Assembly (NCBI RefSeq): GCF_900116875.1
Contig: NZ_FPCC01000004.1
Coordinates: 1-64,000, forward strand
Source: Butyrivibrio sp. INlla21
GTDB lineage: Bacteria > Bacillota > Clostridia > Lachnospirales > Lachnospiraceae
Length of the DNA: 64,000 bases
Direction: 5' to 3'
The position numbers and the translations under genes were made by a program. The notes under the pieces were generated by a model, which saw nothing but the letters and a program-made list of their open reading frames with translations, was not told the DNA's origin and made no database searches. Every line of letters begins with the position of its first letter. Position 1 is the stretch's first letter. Shown one piece after another: positions 34,205 to 43,793 of this stretch.

Positions 34205-35119
34205 TTAGCTAAAAAGTGCATCGACAAACTCATCAGAGTTAAATCTCTCAAGATCGTCGATAGCTTCTCCGACTCCGATATATTTAACCGGAATATTAAG
34301 CTCCGAAACTATAGCTACGGCAATTCCGCCCTTGGCAGTTCCGTCAAGCTTGGTAAGAATGATACCCGTAAGATCGGCAGCCTCACCGAATTCTCTTGCC
34401 TGCATGATAGCATTCTGACCGGTTGTTCCGTCAAGAACAATGAAGTTCTCTCTGCAGATCTCGCCAAGCTCCTTATCGATGATCCTGTTCATCTTGGCAA
34501 GCTCTTCCATAAGATTCTTCTTATTGTGAAGTCTTCCGGCTGTATCAACTATCAAAATATCACAGTCTCTTGATTTAAAAGCAAAGGCCGCATCATAAAT
34601 AACACTCGCGGGATCTCCGCCTTCTCTACCTGTAATAATGGGGCATCCGGCTCTGTCAGCCCACTCTTTTAACTGTTCCGTAGCAGCGGCTCTGTAAGTA
34701 TCTGCAGCTGCAATAAGAACTTTTTTACCTTTATTCTTGAAAATAGATGCAAGCTTACCTACGGAAGTTGTCTTTCCGACACCGTTAACTCCGATTACAA
34801 AGATAACCGTTTTCTTATCCTCAAAATCATAAGCATGCTCATCAATGCTCATCTGCTCTCTGATATTCTGAATAAGAAGCTCTTTGCACTCGGCAGGATT
34901 GGAAATATGCCTCTCTTTTACCTGTTTTCTTAAGTTGTCTATAATACGGCTTGTTGCATTGATACCGATATCACCCATGATAAGAGTCTCTTCGAGCTCC
35001 TCATAGAAATCGTCATCGATTCCCGAAAAGCCGGAAAAAACATTGTCGATTCCCTTGGCGATATTTTCTCTTGTCTTGGACAAGCCCTGTTGTAATTTGG
35101 CAAAAAAGCTGTTGGCCAT
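34205..35119 (-). CDS. ftsY: Signal recognition particle receptor FtsY
   Basis: FtsY is the membrane-associated GTPase that receives the SRP (Ffh at 28294-29670). The 304-residue protein has an N helical domain and a G domain with GVNGVGKTTSVGKLA, the DTYRAAA segment, DTAGRLHNKKNL and TKLDGTAKGG. There is almost no acidic A domain, a short form usual in Firmicutes. Its start overlaps the smc stop by one base, in the conserved rnc-smc-ftsY order. Confidence 0.97.
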   Translation of the reverse strand: MANSFFAKLQQGLSKTRENIAKGIDNVFSGFSGIDDDFYEELEETLIMGDIGINATSRIIDNLRKQVKERHISNPAECKELLIQNIREQMSIDEHAYDFEDKKTVIFVIGVNGVGKTTSVGKLASIFKNKGKKVLIAAADTYRAAATEQLKEWADRAGCPIITGREGGDPASVIYDAAFAFKSRDCDILIVDTAGRLHNKKNLMEELAKMNRIIDKELGEICRENFIVLDGTTGQNAIMQAREFGEAADLTGIILTKLDGTAKGGIAVAIVSELNIPVKYIGVGEAIDDLERFNSDEFVDALFS

Positions 35120-38100
35120 CAGTTCGTAAGCTCCTTATCAATAAGATTAACACTTACAAGAGTGGATACACCCTTCTCCTGCATTGTAATACCGTATAAT
35201 CTGTCGGCACTTTCCATTGTACCACGACGATGTGTAATTACAATGAACTGAGTACTTGAAAGCTTATGAAGGTACTTGGCAAAACGAACTACGTTATTTT
35301 CATCAAGCGCAGCCTCAATCTCATCAAGAAGACAGAACGGTGAAGGCTTTAAGTTCTGGATAGCAAACAAAAGAGCTATCGCGGTAAGTGCCTTTTCACC
35401 ACCGGACATCTGCATCATGTTGACAAGCTTCTTTCCGGGCGGCTGAGCGTTGATCCTGATACCTGCTTCAAGAATGTCTTCATCCTCGGCAAGCTCAAGA
35501 GTTCCCTTACCACCGCCGAACATCTCTTTAAATACCTTGTCGAACTCGATGTTTATGAGCTTGAACTGCTCCATAAACTGCTTTCTCATGGACTCGTCAA
35601 GATCTTTGATGATCTCTTTGAGCTGTTGCTCGGCTTCTATAAGATCGTCATGCTGAGTCTTCATGAAGGTATATCTCTCCATGAGATTCTTGTAATCTTC
35701 AATAGCGTTGACGTTGACATCACCAAGTTTTCTGATAGCATCCTTAAGCTGTGAAGTCTCTTTCTTCATAGCAGGAACATCGGTCATCTCTTCGTCGCGA
35801 AGCTCGGCTGCATCGGAAAGTGTGATCTCATACTCATTCCACATGTAATTGATCTGTGTTTCAATGGCTTCCTCACATTTTTCCTTACGTGACGTAAGCC
35901 TTATAACCTCTTTTTCAAGGTCAGACATTGTCTTATTGAGTTCTTCCGTCTTACCAAAGAACTCTTTCTGAGATATCGCAAGATTATTCTTCTGCTCTTT
36001 CTTGGCTTCAAGGTCCTTGGTAGCATCTGACTGCACATCAAGTGAAGCCTCGATCGTAAGCCTTATCTCCTCAATGTCCTTCTTACTCTGATTGAGGTTC
36101 TCCTCATTTTCACGCATGGATTCCATGATCTCGGCAAGAGCTTTCTCTTCCGTCTCGATATCTTCATCCACACGCTCGATATTCTGTCTGAAGAATTCCT
36201 GCTTCTGATGAGCTTTCTCGTACTCGATCTCTTTCTTGGAGACTTTATCATTCTCCTGTTCTTCTATCTCATGAAGGCCTTCAAGTTCTGCTCTGAACTT
36301 CTCAACCTTCTCTGTGCAGGTCTTCTCAATATTCTCGGATTCTACAAGAGCTGCCTCAGACTCTTCCTTCTCTGAAGCGATCTCAAGGATCTTGCTCTCG
36401 ATCTCGTCATTCTCAGCCTTAAGATCAGAATAATTGCCTTTCTGCTCTTCCTGACGGCTCTCTTCGTTTTCTATGTTAAGACGAGCGGTATTTTGAGCAA
36501 TAAACTTACTCTGAAGCTCTGTCCTTAGTTCCTCGGCTTCTTCACGAAGCTCGTTACGCTTTTTCTTGGAATCTTCGATCTCTTTTTGGAGCTCGTCCAT
36601 CTGCTCTTTATATTTCTTAACGTTGGCCTCCATCTCATCCATCTCACGACGTCTTCCGAGGAGGTTGGAATTGTTCTTAAATGCACCACCGCTTATAGCA
36701 CCGCCGGGAACAAGAAGCTCACCCTCTAAAGTAACCATACGAACGGTGTAATTATATTTTCTTGCGATCTTAACGGCGTTATCCACGTTATCAACCGCAA
36801 CGATCCTTCCAAGCATAGCCTTGGCAACTTTCTTGTACTTGGGATCTGTGTCTACAAGCTCATCGGCCATACCGAGAACGCCGGGCTCATTAAGAGCTTC
36901 TTTGGCCTTAAGCTCCGGAGGATTATCAAGCGATGTAAGAGGAAGGAATGTAGCTCTACCTGCCTTGGAATCCTTAAGATACTTGATCATCTTCTTGGCT
37001 GTCTCTTCATCGTCTGTAACGATGTTCTGAATATTACCGCCAAGCGCTACTTCGATAGCGGTCTCATACTTGGGCTGGGTCTTGATGATATCGGCAACAA
37101 CACCGATGATTCCCTTGGTGTCGTCTTTTCTCTCCATAACTTTCTTAACACTGCCGCCGTATCCTTCATATCTCTCTGTAAGATTGGCGAGAGCTTCAAG
37201 TCTGGATTTCTCCTGCTGATAAAGTCCCTGTGTCTTACGAAGCTCGGTATCCTTAAGGGACATATTCTCACGAAGGCTGACAATTTCCTGCTCGCAAGCC
37301 TTCTGTTTCTTGTTCATCTCGGAAATCTCCGCTGTGATTTTATCGAACTCTTCGCGAAGCTTTTTGATGATCTCTTCCTGCTTGGACTCATCGGACTGTG
37401 CTCTTACAAGCTTACCGGTAAGTTCAGCCTTTCTGATATTGACCTGTTCCTTCATGGTCTCGAGTGAACTGAGCTTGGACTTGATATTGGCTCTTGTATT
37501 AAGAGTTTCGATAATTGTGCTCTTACATTCCTCGATATTATCGTTGATCTCTGTAATCTTGGATAAGATGTTATCAAGCTCTTTCTTGGCATTGTCTCTG
37601 TCTTCCAAAAGAGCCTTAACTTCTTTGTCTATCTCTTCTTTTTCTTCGAGATACTTATCTTTTTCTTTGTTCTTTTCGTCTATCTTAGCCTGCTCATCCT
37701 TCATTCTTGTCTTGAAATGAGCATCGTTAACAGAGGCAGAATTGATCTTCTCATTGAGAATACCAATCTGTCCCTCAAGTTTCTCTTTCTTAACGGATGA
37801 ATCCGTGATCTTGGCTCTGGCCTCATCGATCTCGGCGTCCAATCTCTCAAGCTCTTTCTGGAGATTCTCATACTCATCCTTAGCCTTCTGATAGCTGTCT
37901 TTGGCCTCTGTCAAAGATTCTGTCGCTATCTCGAGGTTCTTGCCCGCTTCTTCAAGCTGATCCTTCTGATTCTTGTTCTCTAAAAGGAACATGTTCACAT
38001 CGAGAGTCTTAAGTCTCTCTCTGTGCTTCAAATATTCCTTGGCAACCTCAGACTGCTTCTCCAAAGGCGCAATCTGCTTCTCAAGCTCGGATAAGATATC

Positions 38101-38676
38101 GGAAAGTCTTGTAAGATTGATCTTCTCTTCCTCAAGCTTCTTGATCGCAGTCTCCTTACGGGACTTGAACTTAACGATACCTGCAGCCTCATCAAAAAGG
38201 TTACGTCTGTCCTCAGGCTTACTTGAAAGGATCTGATCGATCTGACCCTGTCCGATAATGGAATAGCCCTCTTTACCGATACCGGTATCCATAAAGAGCT
38301 CATTCACATCCTTGAGCCTGCACGCAGCACCGTTGATCATGTATTCACTCTCACCGGAGCGATACAAACGTCTCGAAACGGTTACTTCATCATAATCAAT
38401 TGCAAGAGAATGATCGGAATTATCCAATGTGATGGCAACATAAGCATAGCCAAGGGGCTTCCTTAGCTCTGTTCCCGAAAAGATGACATCCTGCATGGAT
38501 CCTCCGCGGAGCTGCTTGATACGCTGCTCACCGAGAACCCATCTGACTGCATCGGCGACATTACTCTTACCTGAACCGTTAGGTCCGACGATACCGGTAA
38601 TGCCGTTATGAAAATCGAATTTTATTTTATTGGCAAAAGATTTAAAGCCATGAATCTCAATACTTTTTAAATACAT
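35119..38676 (-). CDS. smc: Chromosome condensation ATPase SMC
   Basis: SMC organises and segregates chromosomes with ScpA and ScpB. The 1185-residue protein has the N-terminal Walker A GPNGSGKSNVADAVRW, long coiled coils (about 170-500 and 670-1010) rich in Glu and Lys, a hinge around 520-640 (GVVADIIKTQPKYETAIE; PGGAISGG) and a C-terminal head with MSGGEKALTAIALLFA and LLDEIEAALDENN. Full length and apparently intact. One-base overlaps with rnc upstream and ftsY downstream show tight coupling. Confidence 0.98.
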   Translation of the reverse strand: MYLKSIEIHGFKSFANKIKFDFHNGITGIVGPNGSGKSNVADAVRWVLGEQRIKQLRGGSMQDVIFSGTELRKPLGYAYVAITLDNSDHSLAIDYDEVTVSRRLYRSGESEYMINGAACRLKDVNELFMDTGIGKEGYSIIGQGQIDQILSSKPEDRRNLFDEAAGIVKFKSRKETAIKKLEEEKINLTRLSDILSELEKQIAPLEKQSEVAKEYLKHRERLKTLDVNMFLLENKNQKDQLEEAGKNLEIATESLTEAKDSYQKAKDEYENLQKELERLDAEIDEARAKITDSSVKKEKLEGQIGILNEKINSASVNDAHFKTRMKDEQAKIDEKNKEKDKYLEEKEEIDKEVKALLEDRDNAKKELDNILSKITEINDNIEECKSTIIETLNTRANIKSKLSSLETMKEQVNIRKAELTGKLVRAQSDESKQEEIIKKLREEFDKITAEISEMNKKQKACEQEIVSLRENMSLKDTELRKTQGLYQQEKSRLEALANLTERYEGYGGSVKKVMERKDDTKGIIGVVADIIKTQPKYETAIEVALGGNIQNIVTDDEETAKKMIKYLKDSKAGRATFLPLTSLDNPPELKAKEALNEPGVLGMADELVDTDPKYKKVAKAMLGRIVAVDNVDNAVKIARKYNYTVRMVTLEGELLVPGGAISGGAFKNNSNLLGRRREMDEMEANVKKYKEQMDELQKEIEDSKKKRNELREEAEELRTELQSKFIAQNTARLNIENEESRQEEQKGNYSDLKAENDEIESKILEIASEKEESEAALVESENIEKTCTEKVEKFRAELEGLHEIEEQENDKVSKKEIEYEKAHQKQEFFRQNIERVDEDIETEEKALAEIMESMRENEENLNQSKKDIEEIRLTIEASLDVQSDATKDLEAKKEQKNNLAISQKEFFGKTEELNKTMSDLEKEVIRLTSRKEKCEEAIETQINYMWNEYEITLSDAAELRDEEMTDVPAMKKETSQLKDAIRKLGDVNVNAIEDYKNLMERYTFMKTQHDDLIEAEQQLKEIIKDLDESMRKQFMEQFKLINIEFDKVFKEMFGGGKGTLELAEDEDILEAGIRINAQPPGKKLVNMMQMSGGEKALTAIALLFAIQNLKPSPFCLLDEIEAALDENNVVRFAKYLHKLSSTQFIVITHRRGTMESADRLYGITMQEKGVSTLVSVNLIDKELTN

Positions 38677-39371
38677 TATTTTGAATCGCGTAAAACAAGA
38701 ATAGCCTGGTAAGCCGCGCTTTGCTCGGCAGCCTTCTTGGTTTTTCCTGTCCCCTCTCCCATAATCTTATCTGCAACATAGACGCGCACCTTGAATATTT
38801 TATCATGTTCGGGACCATCTTCGCCACAAATTTCATACCTTATTTCTTTATGCTTCATACTCTGGGCAAGTTCCTGAAGTTGAGACTTGCTGTCCCTGTA
38901 TTTCTCCAAACTCTCGGTGTTTGTAAGAATATAATCATCTATATAGCGCTTGGCTACAGGAAGTCCTCCATCAAGGAAAAGAGCTCCGATAACAGCCTCC
39001 ATAACATCGGCTATTATAGAATCCTTATTACGTCCGCCCGTGTGTTCCTCGCCTTTTCCAAGCTGAATATAGCTTTTGAGCTCAAGCTGTTCCGCGTCTG
39101 AAGAAAGAGCCGGCTCACATACAAGCGAAGCACGTATCTTGGACATCTCACCCTCTTTTTTATCGGGATATGTCTTATAAAGAAATTCACTGGATACCAT
39201 CTCAAGAACGGCATCTCCCAAGAACTCGAGTCTCTCATAATCAGGCTTTTTGTTGATACGCTGCTCATTGACAAAAGAGCTGTGTGTAAATGCCTGGATC
39301 AGAAGATCCTTATCCTTAAAAACATATCCTATCTTTTCCTCAAAATTACTAATATCATTATCATTCAACAT
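38676..39371 (-). CDS. rnc: Ribonuclease III
   Basis: RNase III cuts double-stranded RNA, including rRNA precursors. The 231-residue product has the signature ERLEFLGDAVLEMVSSEFLY and a second acidic catalytic segment DVMEAVIGALFLD, followed by a dsRNA-binding domain (about 155-230) ending with GTGKTKKAAEQSAAYQAI. The ATG at 39371 is chosen over an in-frame GTG at 39386; neither has a strong ribosome-binding site, which is unusual here. It follows the acpP terminator and overlaps smc by one base. Confidence 0.96.
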   Translation of the reverse strand: MLNDNDISNFEEKIGYVFKDKDLLIQAFTHSSFVNEQRINKKPDYERLEFLGDAVLEMVSSEFLYKTYPDKKEGEMSKIRASLVCEPALSSDAEQLELKSYIQLGKGEEHTGGRNKDSIIADVMEAVIGALFLDGGLPVAKRYIDDYILTNTESLEKYRDSKSQLQELAQSMKHKEIRYEICGEDGPEHDKIFKVRVYVADKIMGEGTGKTKKAAEQSAAYQAILVLRDSK

Positions 39372-39390
39372 AAATATATTACCCACTTAA

Positions 39391-39419
39391 CAAAAGTGAG
39401 GCAGTTACATCTGCCTCAC
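39391..39419 (-). terminator. Terminator after acpP
   Basis: On the minus strand a perfect 9-bp stem GTGAGGCAG / CTGCCTCAC with a six-base loop, then TTTTG. It lies about 25 bases after the acpP stop and only 20 bases before the rnc start. Confidence 0.82.
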
Positions 39420-39445
39420 TAAACTCCGGTATATTGTTTTGCAGC

Positions 39446-39682
39446 TTATTTACTAGTGATGGCTGCCTTCAAAAGCTCTACGGCTTCACCGACTGTCTTG
39501 ATATTCTCTGTCTTCTCAGGATCTATCTGAACATCAAATTCATCCTCAAGTCCCATGATGATCTGGAAAAGATCAAGGGAATCAGCCCCAAGGTCCTCTG
39601 TAAATGTTGTCTCCATTTTGATCTCCTCAGGATCAACATTGAGTACATTGGCAATAACTTCTTTCAACTTTTCAAATTCCAT
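39446..39682 (-). CDS. acpP: Acyl carrier protein
   Basis: The 78-residue acidic carrier of fatty acid synthesis. The phosphopantetheine attachment Ser35 lies in the LGADSLDLFQ motif; Leu replaces the usual Val in DSxD[LV]xE-like context (DSLDLFQ). GGAGG precedes the ATG. It follows plsX by 59 bases, and the terminator at 39391-39419 ends the transcript. High expression is usual for this gene. Confidence 0.96.
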   Translation of the reverse strand: MEFEKLKEVIANVLNVDPEEIKMETTFTEDLGADSLDLFQIIMGLEDEFDVQIDPEKTENIKTVGEAVELLKAAITSK

Positions 39683-39741
39683 AAATTCCTACCTCCACTG
39701 CTCAGCAGTATTAAATATATAGCATATATTTGACCAATGCG

Positions 39742-40752
39742 TCAATTTTCTTGCGAAAGCTTAGCACTGATTTTTTCTGTTATCTTTTGCTCCGTGAATG
39801 AAACGCACTGTAAGATTGAATTCTTGATCTCTACAGGGCCGCTGCTTCCGTGAGTCTTGACCACAAGTCCCTTGAGTCCCAGCATAGGCGCTCCGCCGTA
39901 CTGATCGAGACTGTAATTACCGAGAGCCTTCTTGAGATCTTTTTTGATCAAAAGAGCTCCGATCTTGGTCTTAAGATTGGACATGAGGCTCTTCTTAAGC
40001 ACGTGCATAAGGGATTTCGCAACTCCCTCGTACATCTTGATAATAACGTTACCCGTAAAGGCTTCGCATACGATAACGTCCGCATATCCTGCGGGGATCT
40101 CTCTTGCTTCGATACTGCCGATAAAGTTGATATCGGGACAATTCTTAAGAAGCGGGAAAGTCTCTTTTACAAGGGCATTGCCCTTTTCTTCCTCGGCACC
40201 TATATTAACGATGGCAACCGTAGGATTCTTCTTGCCCATGATGTTCTCCATGTAAACGGTTCCCATCTTGGCAAACTGTACAAGATGATTGGATCTTGCA
40301 TCTACATTTGCTCCGCAATCAATAAGGAGCGAATTACCTTTCTCAGTGGGAATAATAGGTGCAAGCGGTGCTCTGTCTACGCCCTTAAGTCTTCCGACAA
40401 TAACCTGTCCTCCGACAAGTGTGGCTCCTGTGCTGCCTGCTGATACGTACGCATCGGCTTCACCGTGGTTGACCATATACATCGCTTTAACGATCGATGA
40501 ATCCTTCTTGGTCCTGATAGCCATTACAGGGGGCTCAGCCATCTCTATCTCTTCCGTCGCATTGATTACTTCCAGTCTGTTCTTGTCATAGCTGTACTTA
40601 GCCAGTTCTTTGTTAACGACCTCTTCCTTACCTACAAGAAAAACCTTAAGGTTATCAGCCTCAGAAAGCGCATCTACGGCTCCTTTGACTGTGGAAAAAG
40701 GTGCATTATCACCTCCCATAGCATCGACCGCAACTCTAATAAGTTCCGACAT
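39742..40752 (-). CDS. plsX: Phosphate acyltransferase PlsX
   Basis: PlsX turns acyl-ACP and phosphate into acyl-phosphate, the donor for PlsY (5112-5768). The 336-residue protein begins with the diagnostic VAVDAMGGDNAP and has VSAGSTGATL, LIDCGANVDA and VCEAFTGNVIIKMYEG. It is peripheral to the membrane. It lies between rpmF and acpP, the common rpmF-plsX-(fab)-acpP arrangement; no fab genes follow here. Confidence 0.97.
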   Translation of the reverse strand: MSELIRVAVDAMGGDNAPFSTVKGAVDALSEADNLKVFLVGKEEVVNKELAKYSYDKNRLEVINATEEIEMAEPPVMAIRTKKDSSIVKAMYMVNHGEADAYVSAGSTGATLVGGQVIVGRLKGVDRAPLAPIIPTEKGNSLLIDCGANVDARSNHLVQFAKMGTVYMENIMGKKNPTVAIVNIGAEEEKGNALVKETFPLLKNCPDINFIGSIEAREIPAGYADVIVCEAFTGNVIIKMYEGVAKSLMHVLKKSLMSNLKTKIGALLIKKDLKKALGNYSLDQYGGAPMLGLKGLVVKTHGSSGPVEIKNSILQCVSFTEQKITEKISAKLSQEN

Positions 40753-40808
40753 ATACGGGACCTCCCATCATTTATAGACTTATTCTAATATACTAGAGTA
40801 AAATACAA

Positions 40809-40842
40809 AAATCAAGGCTTTCCGACAATGCCGGAAAGCCTT
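40809..40842 (-). terminator. Terminator between rpmF and plsX
   Basis: On the minus strand a perfect 11-bp stem AAGGCTTTCCG / CGGAAAGCCTT with a seven-base loop, then GATTTTT. It lies 35 bases past the rpmF stop, so plsX may depend on read-through or on a promoter in the 56 bases beyond. Confidence 0.82.
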
Positions 40843-40877
40843 TAAATTACGCACATTTGAGGTTGTACCAAAAGTAA

Positions 40878-41060
40878 TCAAGCCTCAGCTTCAATGATGC
40901 TCTTCTTGTTATAATAGCCGCACTTCTTGCAAGCCATGTGAGGCTGCATAAGAGCTCCGCAATGACTGCACTTAACCAAAGTGGGAGCTGTCATTTTCCA
41001 ATTAGCTCTTCTCTGATCTCTGTGGCCTTTTGATGATTTATTCTTAGGGCAGATTGACAT
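40878..41060 (-). CDS. rpmF: Ribosomal protein L32
   Basis: The 60-residue L32 protein of the 50S subunit. It keeps all four zinc-binding Cys (C31, C34, C44, C47; CSHC and CKKC), indicating the zinc form. AAGGAGGTG lies before the ATG. The usual upstream partner yceD (DUF177) is absent; instead an AraC regulator lies upstream in the same direction. A near-consensus promoter (41150-41178) and an 83-base leader with a TGCCT/AGGCA hairpin precede it. Confidence 0.96.
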   Translation of the reverse strand: MSICPKNKSSKGHRDQRRANWKMTAPTLVKCSHCGALMQPHMACKKCGYYNKKSIIEAEA

Positions 41061-41149
41061 TTGAGTAACACCTCCTTACCAGTAACCGTATAAGAAACTG
41101 CCTATGTTTTAAGGCAATTGTTTACGTTTATTCATTAGCATACCTAAGT

Positions 41150-41178
41150 AGTATACTTATGCGAAATAGATTTGTCAA
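41150..41178 (-). promoter_or_regulatory. rpmF promoter
   Basis: On the minus strand TTGACA (41178-41173), a 17-base spacer, TATACT (41155-41150): close to the sigma-A consensus. The transcription start is near 41143, giving a leader of about 80 bases. Confidence 0.85.
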
Positions 41179-41192
41179 CAGTTTTTTTCGCG

Positions 41193-42053
41193 CTATCTGT
41201 TGCAGTTCTGCGAATATTTCTTAGGTGAGATACCAACCGATTTGGTAAATGCTTTAAGGAAATTGCTGTAATCGGAAAATCCGCATTCTTCACACACATC
41301 ACTGACGCCTCTTCCATCGGCCAGAAGCGACTTTGCGATCGATATCCTACGGGCCGTCATGTATTTACCTATAGTTGTTCCGGTCGCAGATTTAAATATC
41401 CTGCAAATATAGGATTCACTGATATAGAACTGCTTTGCAAGGTCCCCGATACTGATAGGCTCATTAATATTGTTATTGATATAAGAAAGGATCGCATCCA
41501 CCTGCTCGTTATAAGTGGCAAGCTTTTCTTCGGAAAAATTGTTGTCTCTTGCGCTCACTATCTGATTTATCATAACAAAGAGCTCGGTAAAGGTAGCTCT
41601 TTCAAGCAGATCATGACCGAAACCGTTGCTGGTAACTATCTTATTAATAAAATATAGAAATCTCGTTTGCTGTTCCTGTGTAAGTCTTATCCTATGTGAA
41701 AAACCTTCGCTTCTGTTATGAAAACAAGCATCCAGATCTGTTTCCGTACTGGATATGCTCTTCATAAATTCAGGATCGATCATGATAACGATCCTCTCAT
41801 GAAGCTCTTTGTCTATCTGAGTAAGATAATGCGAATCATACTGACTTATAAGAAAGATATCTCCCGGCTCAATATCATAAAGCTTATTATCTATAAGGAA
41901 TTGTTTTCCTCCGGATATCGAATAATAAACCTCATAACAGTCGTGAATATGCATTTCCATAGCTTTTTCATCTTTATACAGATGAGCAACGCTAAAATAC
42001 TTATTCGCTATACTTTCAGCCATAGCGGCCTTACATGAATTTAATTCCTTCAT
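41193..42053 (-). CDS. AraC-family transcriptional regulator
   Basis: A 286-residue regulator with an N-terminal cupin domain (about 25-120; MHIHDCYEVYYSISGG) and a C-terminal AraC double HTH (about 185-283) with FYISESYICRIFKSATG and CEECGFSDYSNFLKAFTKSVG. The sensor ligand is unknown. It starts 27 bases after the stop of the GT-C-like membrane protein gene and is likely co-transcribed with it and ackA. It differs clearly from the AraC protein at 30109-30957. Confidence 0.9.
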   Translation of the reverse strand: MKELNSCKAAMAESIANKYFSVAHLYKDEKAMEMHIHDCYEVYYSISGGKQFLIDNKLYDIEPGDIFLISQYDSHYLTQIDKELHERIVIMIDPEFMKSISSTETDLDACFHNRSEGFSHRIRLTQEQQTRFLYFINKIVTSNGFGHDLLERATFTELFVMINQIVSARDNNFSEEKLATYNEQVDAILSYINNNINEPISIGDLAKQFYISESYICRIFKSATGTTIGKYMTARRISIAKSLLADGRGVSDVCEECGFSDYSNFLKAFTKSVGISPKKYSQNCNR

Positions 42054-42080
42054 AAGAAAATACCAAAAACAAAAACTCTT

Positions 42081-43781
42081 TTACCTATAATATCTCCAGA
42101 CAGGAGCCCCGCAAACTTCATCAACCATTTCCATGTTGATGCCCGGTCCGTACTTCTCGTTTAAGAAAACATATACATATCCGGCTCTCTCACCGCCGCC
42201 TATATAAAAGACATCATCCCTGTCCACAAGTGCTTTCATGGGATTGTCTATCTCGTTGACATTGGCGTGATAAAGCCCGATAGGTGAAGGCTGGATCCAA
42301 CCGCCTATCTGACAGAAATTCGCATAATAATCAAGATACTTTCTGTCCATATCAAAAATATTCTTGGCTCCGCACAGCTCACCGTACGTAGTATCGACAT
42401 CAACAATATAAAAGCCGTCTCTTTCGGTTATGGCCTTAACCTTCTCATAAGTAAGATCGGGCTCATATACAACATGTCCGTTCTTCTCTGTAATAAAGAA
42501 GCTATACTGTCCGCATACGAATATGATGCATGAAAGAACAGCAACTATCGCAGCTGCAATAGAAAAGCCTTTTCTGCGCTTTTCATATAATCTGTACAGC
42601 GCATTATCCTTATAAGCTCCGGTACATATTATAAATGTAACCGTAGTAAGAATCGCCGAAAGCCACACTCCGCTCTCAACTCGCCACATTATCCTCTTTG
42701 AACAGGTAAGAACATAATATAAAACAAATATCCAAGCCGTTTGGATAACCGAAAGCAGCTTGTATCTCTTTTTAAGAAACAGTAAAGAGAACAATAATAA
42801 TAGAACAAAAACAACACTGCTCGCACCGTATTTTGGTGTCTCAACAAGCTTTTGGAAGGTGTATTTAAAGACCTCGGGATCGAGTCTTAGCTTATCCTTT
42901 CTCGTTCCCTGACCAATCTTCTGCATAGTCCTTAACTTATCGAGGTTGAAGTACTCGGTATCATTCCACACCCACTGGTCAAGCAGCTGAAAATCCGTTT
43001 CAGTGAACCCGGCTTCAAGATATGCTTCCTTGTCCCAATTAAAATTATAGTTACCGTGATCGCATTTCTCGACCATGATAGTATTCCACTCCATGAAATA
43101 CTTCCAATCGGGATTCATATAATAAGCCCAGTAATTGGCCAAAAGACATATCAAAACCGCTGCGATAGGAGCCGCAAATGTGATCAGTGCATTCTTAAGC
43201 TCTTTTTTGAAAAAGCAGGGAATAAAAAGCATCACTGTTCCGAGGAACGGAAGAACAATACCCGCTCCGGCTGCTCTTGCCATAACACCCATCGAAATAA
43301 GCAGTGTCGCAATAACAATACCGGGAATGCTTCTCTTTCTTTTAAGAACAAGAGAAAGAAGAAGCACGCAGCCCGCTATGGCATAAAAAGACGCATTCTG
43401 CGTAAACTGTATCTCGGTATAAAAATCATAGGCAAATAAAAGATTAAGTGCCGAAGTTATAAACGCGGTTACGGGAAGAGAAAAACCATCCGTAAGTACT
43501 GCGCTTATAACGATCACGGAAAACAGATTAAAGATAAGATATGACCACAAATACCAGTTAACACCGGGGATCACGGTATACAGAACCTTTAATACATATC
43601 CGAATATAATGTTGTTATAGACAAGATACTGCGAGCTCTCGCCAAAAGCCCCTGCGGCGATAAGATTCATGATCGTATCGTCATTGGTGGAATATTTAAG
43701 TCTTCCGAGAATAATACAAGCAAGGAAGAAAACAAGGCTGATAAGCGAGATCGAAAGATATCTCTTCTTTTTTAAACTCAT
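42081..43781 (-). CDS. Polytopic membrane protein, GT-C glycosyltransferase-like
   Basis: A 566-residue protein with about ten or eleven TM helices in the first 430 residues and a soluble extracytoplasmic C-terminal domain of about 130 residues. The first loop contains an acidic pair (TNDDTIMN, about residues 32-39), the position where GT-C enzymes using polyprenyl-phosphate sugars hold catalytic Asp residues. No specific family is recognised, and a glycosyltransferase role is inference. A second long loop (about 215-310) is rich in Trp, Tyr and charged residues. CGGAG precedes the ATG; the gene starts 12 bases after ackA and should be co-transcribed with it. Confidence 0.7.
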   Translation of the reverse strand: MSLKKKRYLSISLISLVFFLACIILGRLKYSTNDDTIMNLIAAGAFGESSQYLVYNNIIFGYVLKVLYTVIPGVNWYLWSYLIFNLFSVIVISAVLTDGFSLPVTAFITSALNLLFAYDFYTEIQFTQNASFYAIAGCVLLLSLVLKRKRSIPGIVIATLLISMGVMARAAGAGIVLPFLGTVMLFIPCFFKKELKNALITFAAPIAAVLICLLANYWAYYMNPDWKYFMEWNTIMVEKCDHGNYNFNWDKEAYLEAGFTETDFQLLDQWVWNDTEYFNLDKLRTMQKIGQGTRKDKLRLDPEVFKYTFQKLVETPKYGASSVVFVLLLLFSLLFLKKRYKLLSVIQTAWIFVLYYVLTCSKRIMWRVESGVWLSAILTTVTFIICTGAYKDNALYRLYEKRRKGFSIAAAIVAVLSCIIFVCGQYSFFITEKNGHVVYEPDLTYEKVKAITERDGFYIVDVDTTYGELCGAKNIFDMDRKYLDYYANFCQIGGWIQPSPIGLYHANVNEIDNPMKALVDRDDVFYIGGGERAGYVYVFLNEKYGPGINMEMVDEVCGAPVWRYYR

Positions 43782-43793
43782 AAAAACTCCGTA

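Noticed and set aside
42081-43781. Firm call as O-antigen ligase or mannosyltransferase
   Set aside because: Only the TM pattern and an acidic first-loop motif are visible; the specific family cannot be decided by eye.
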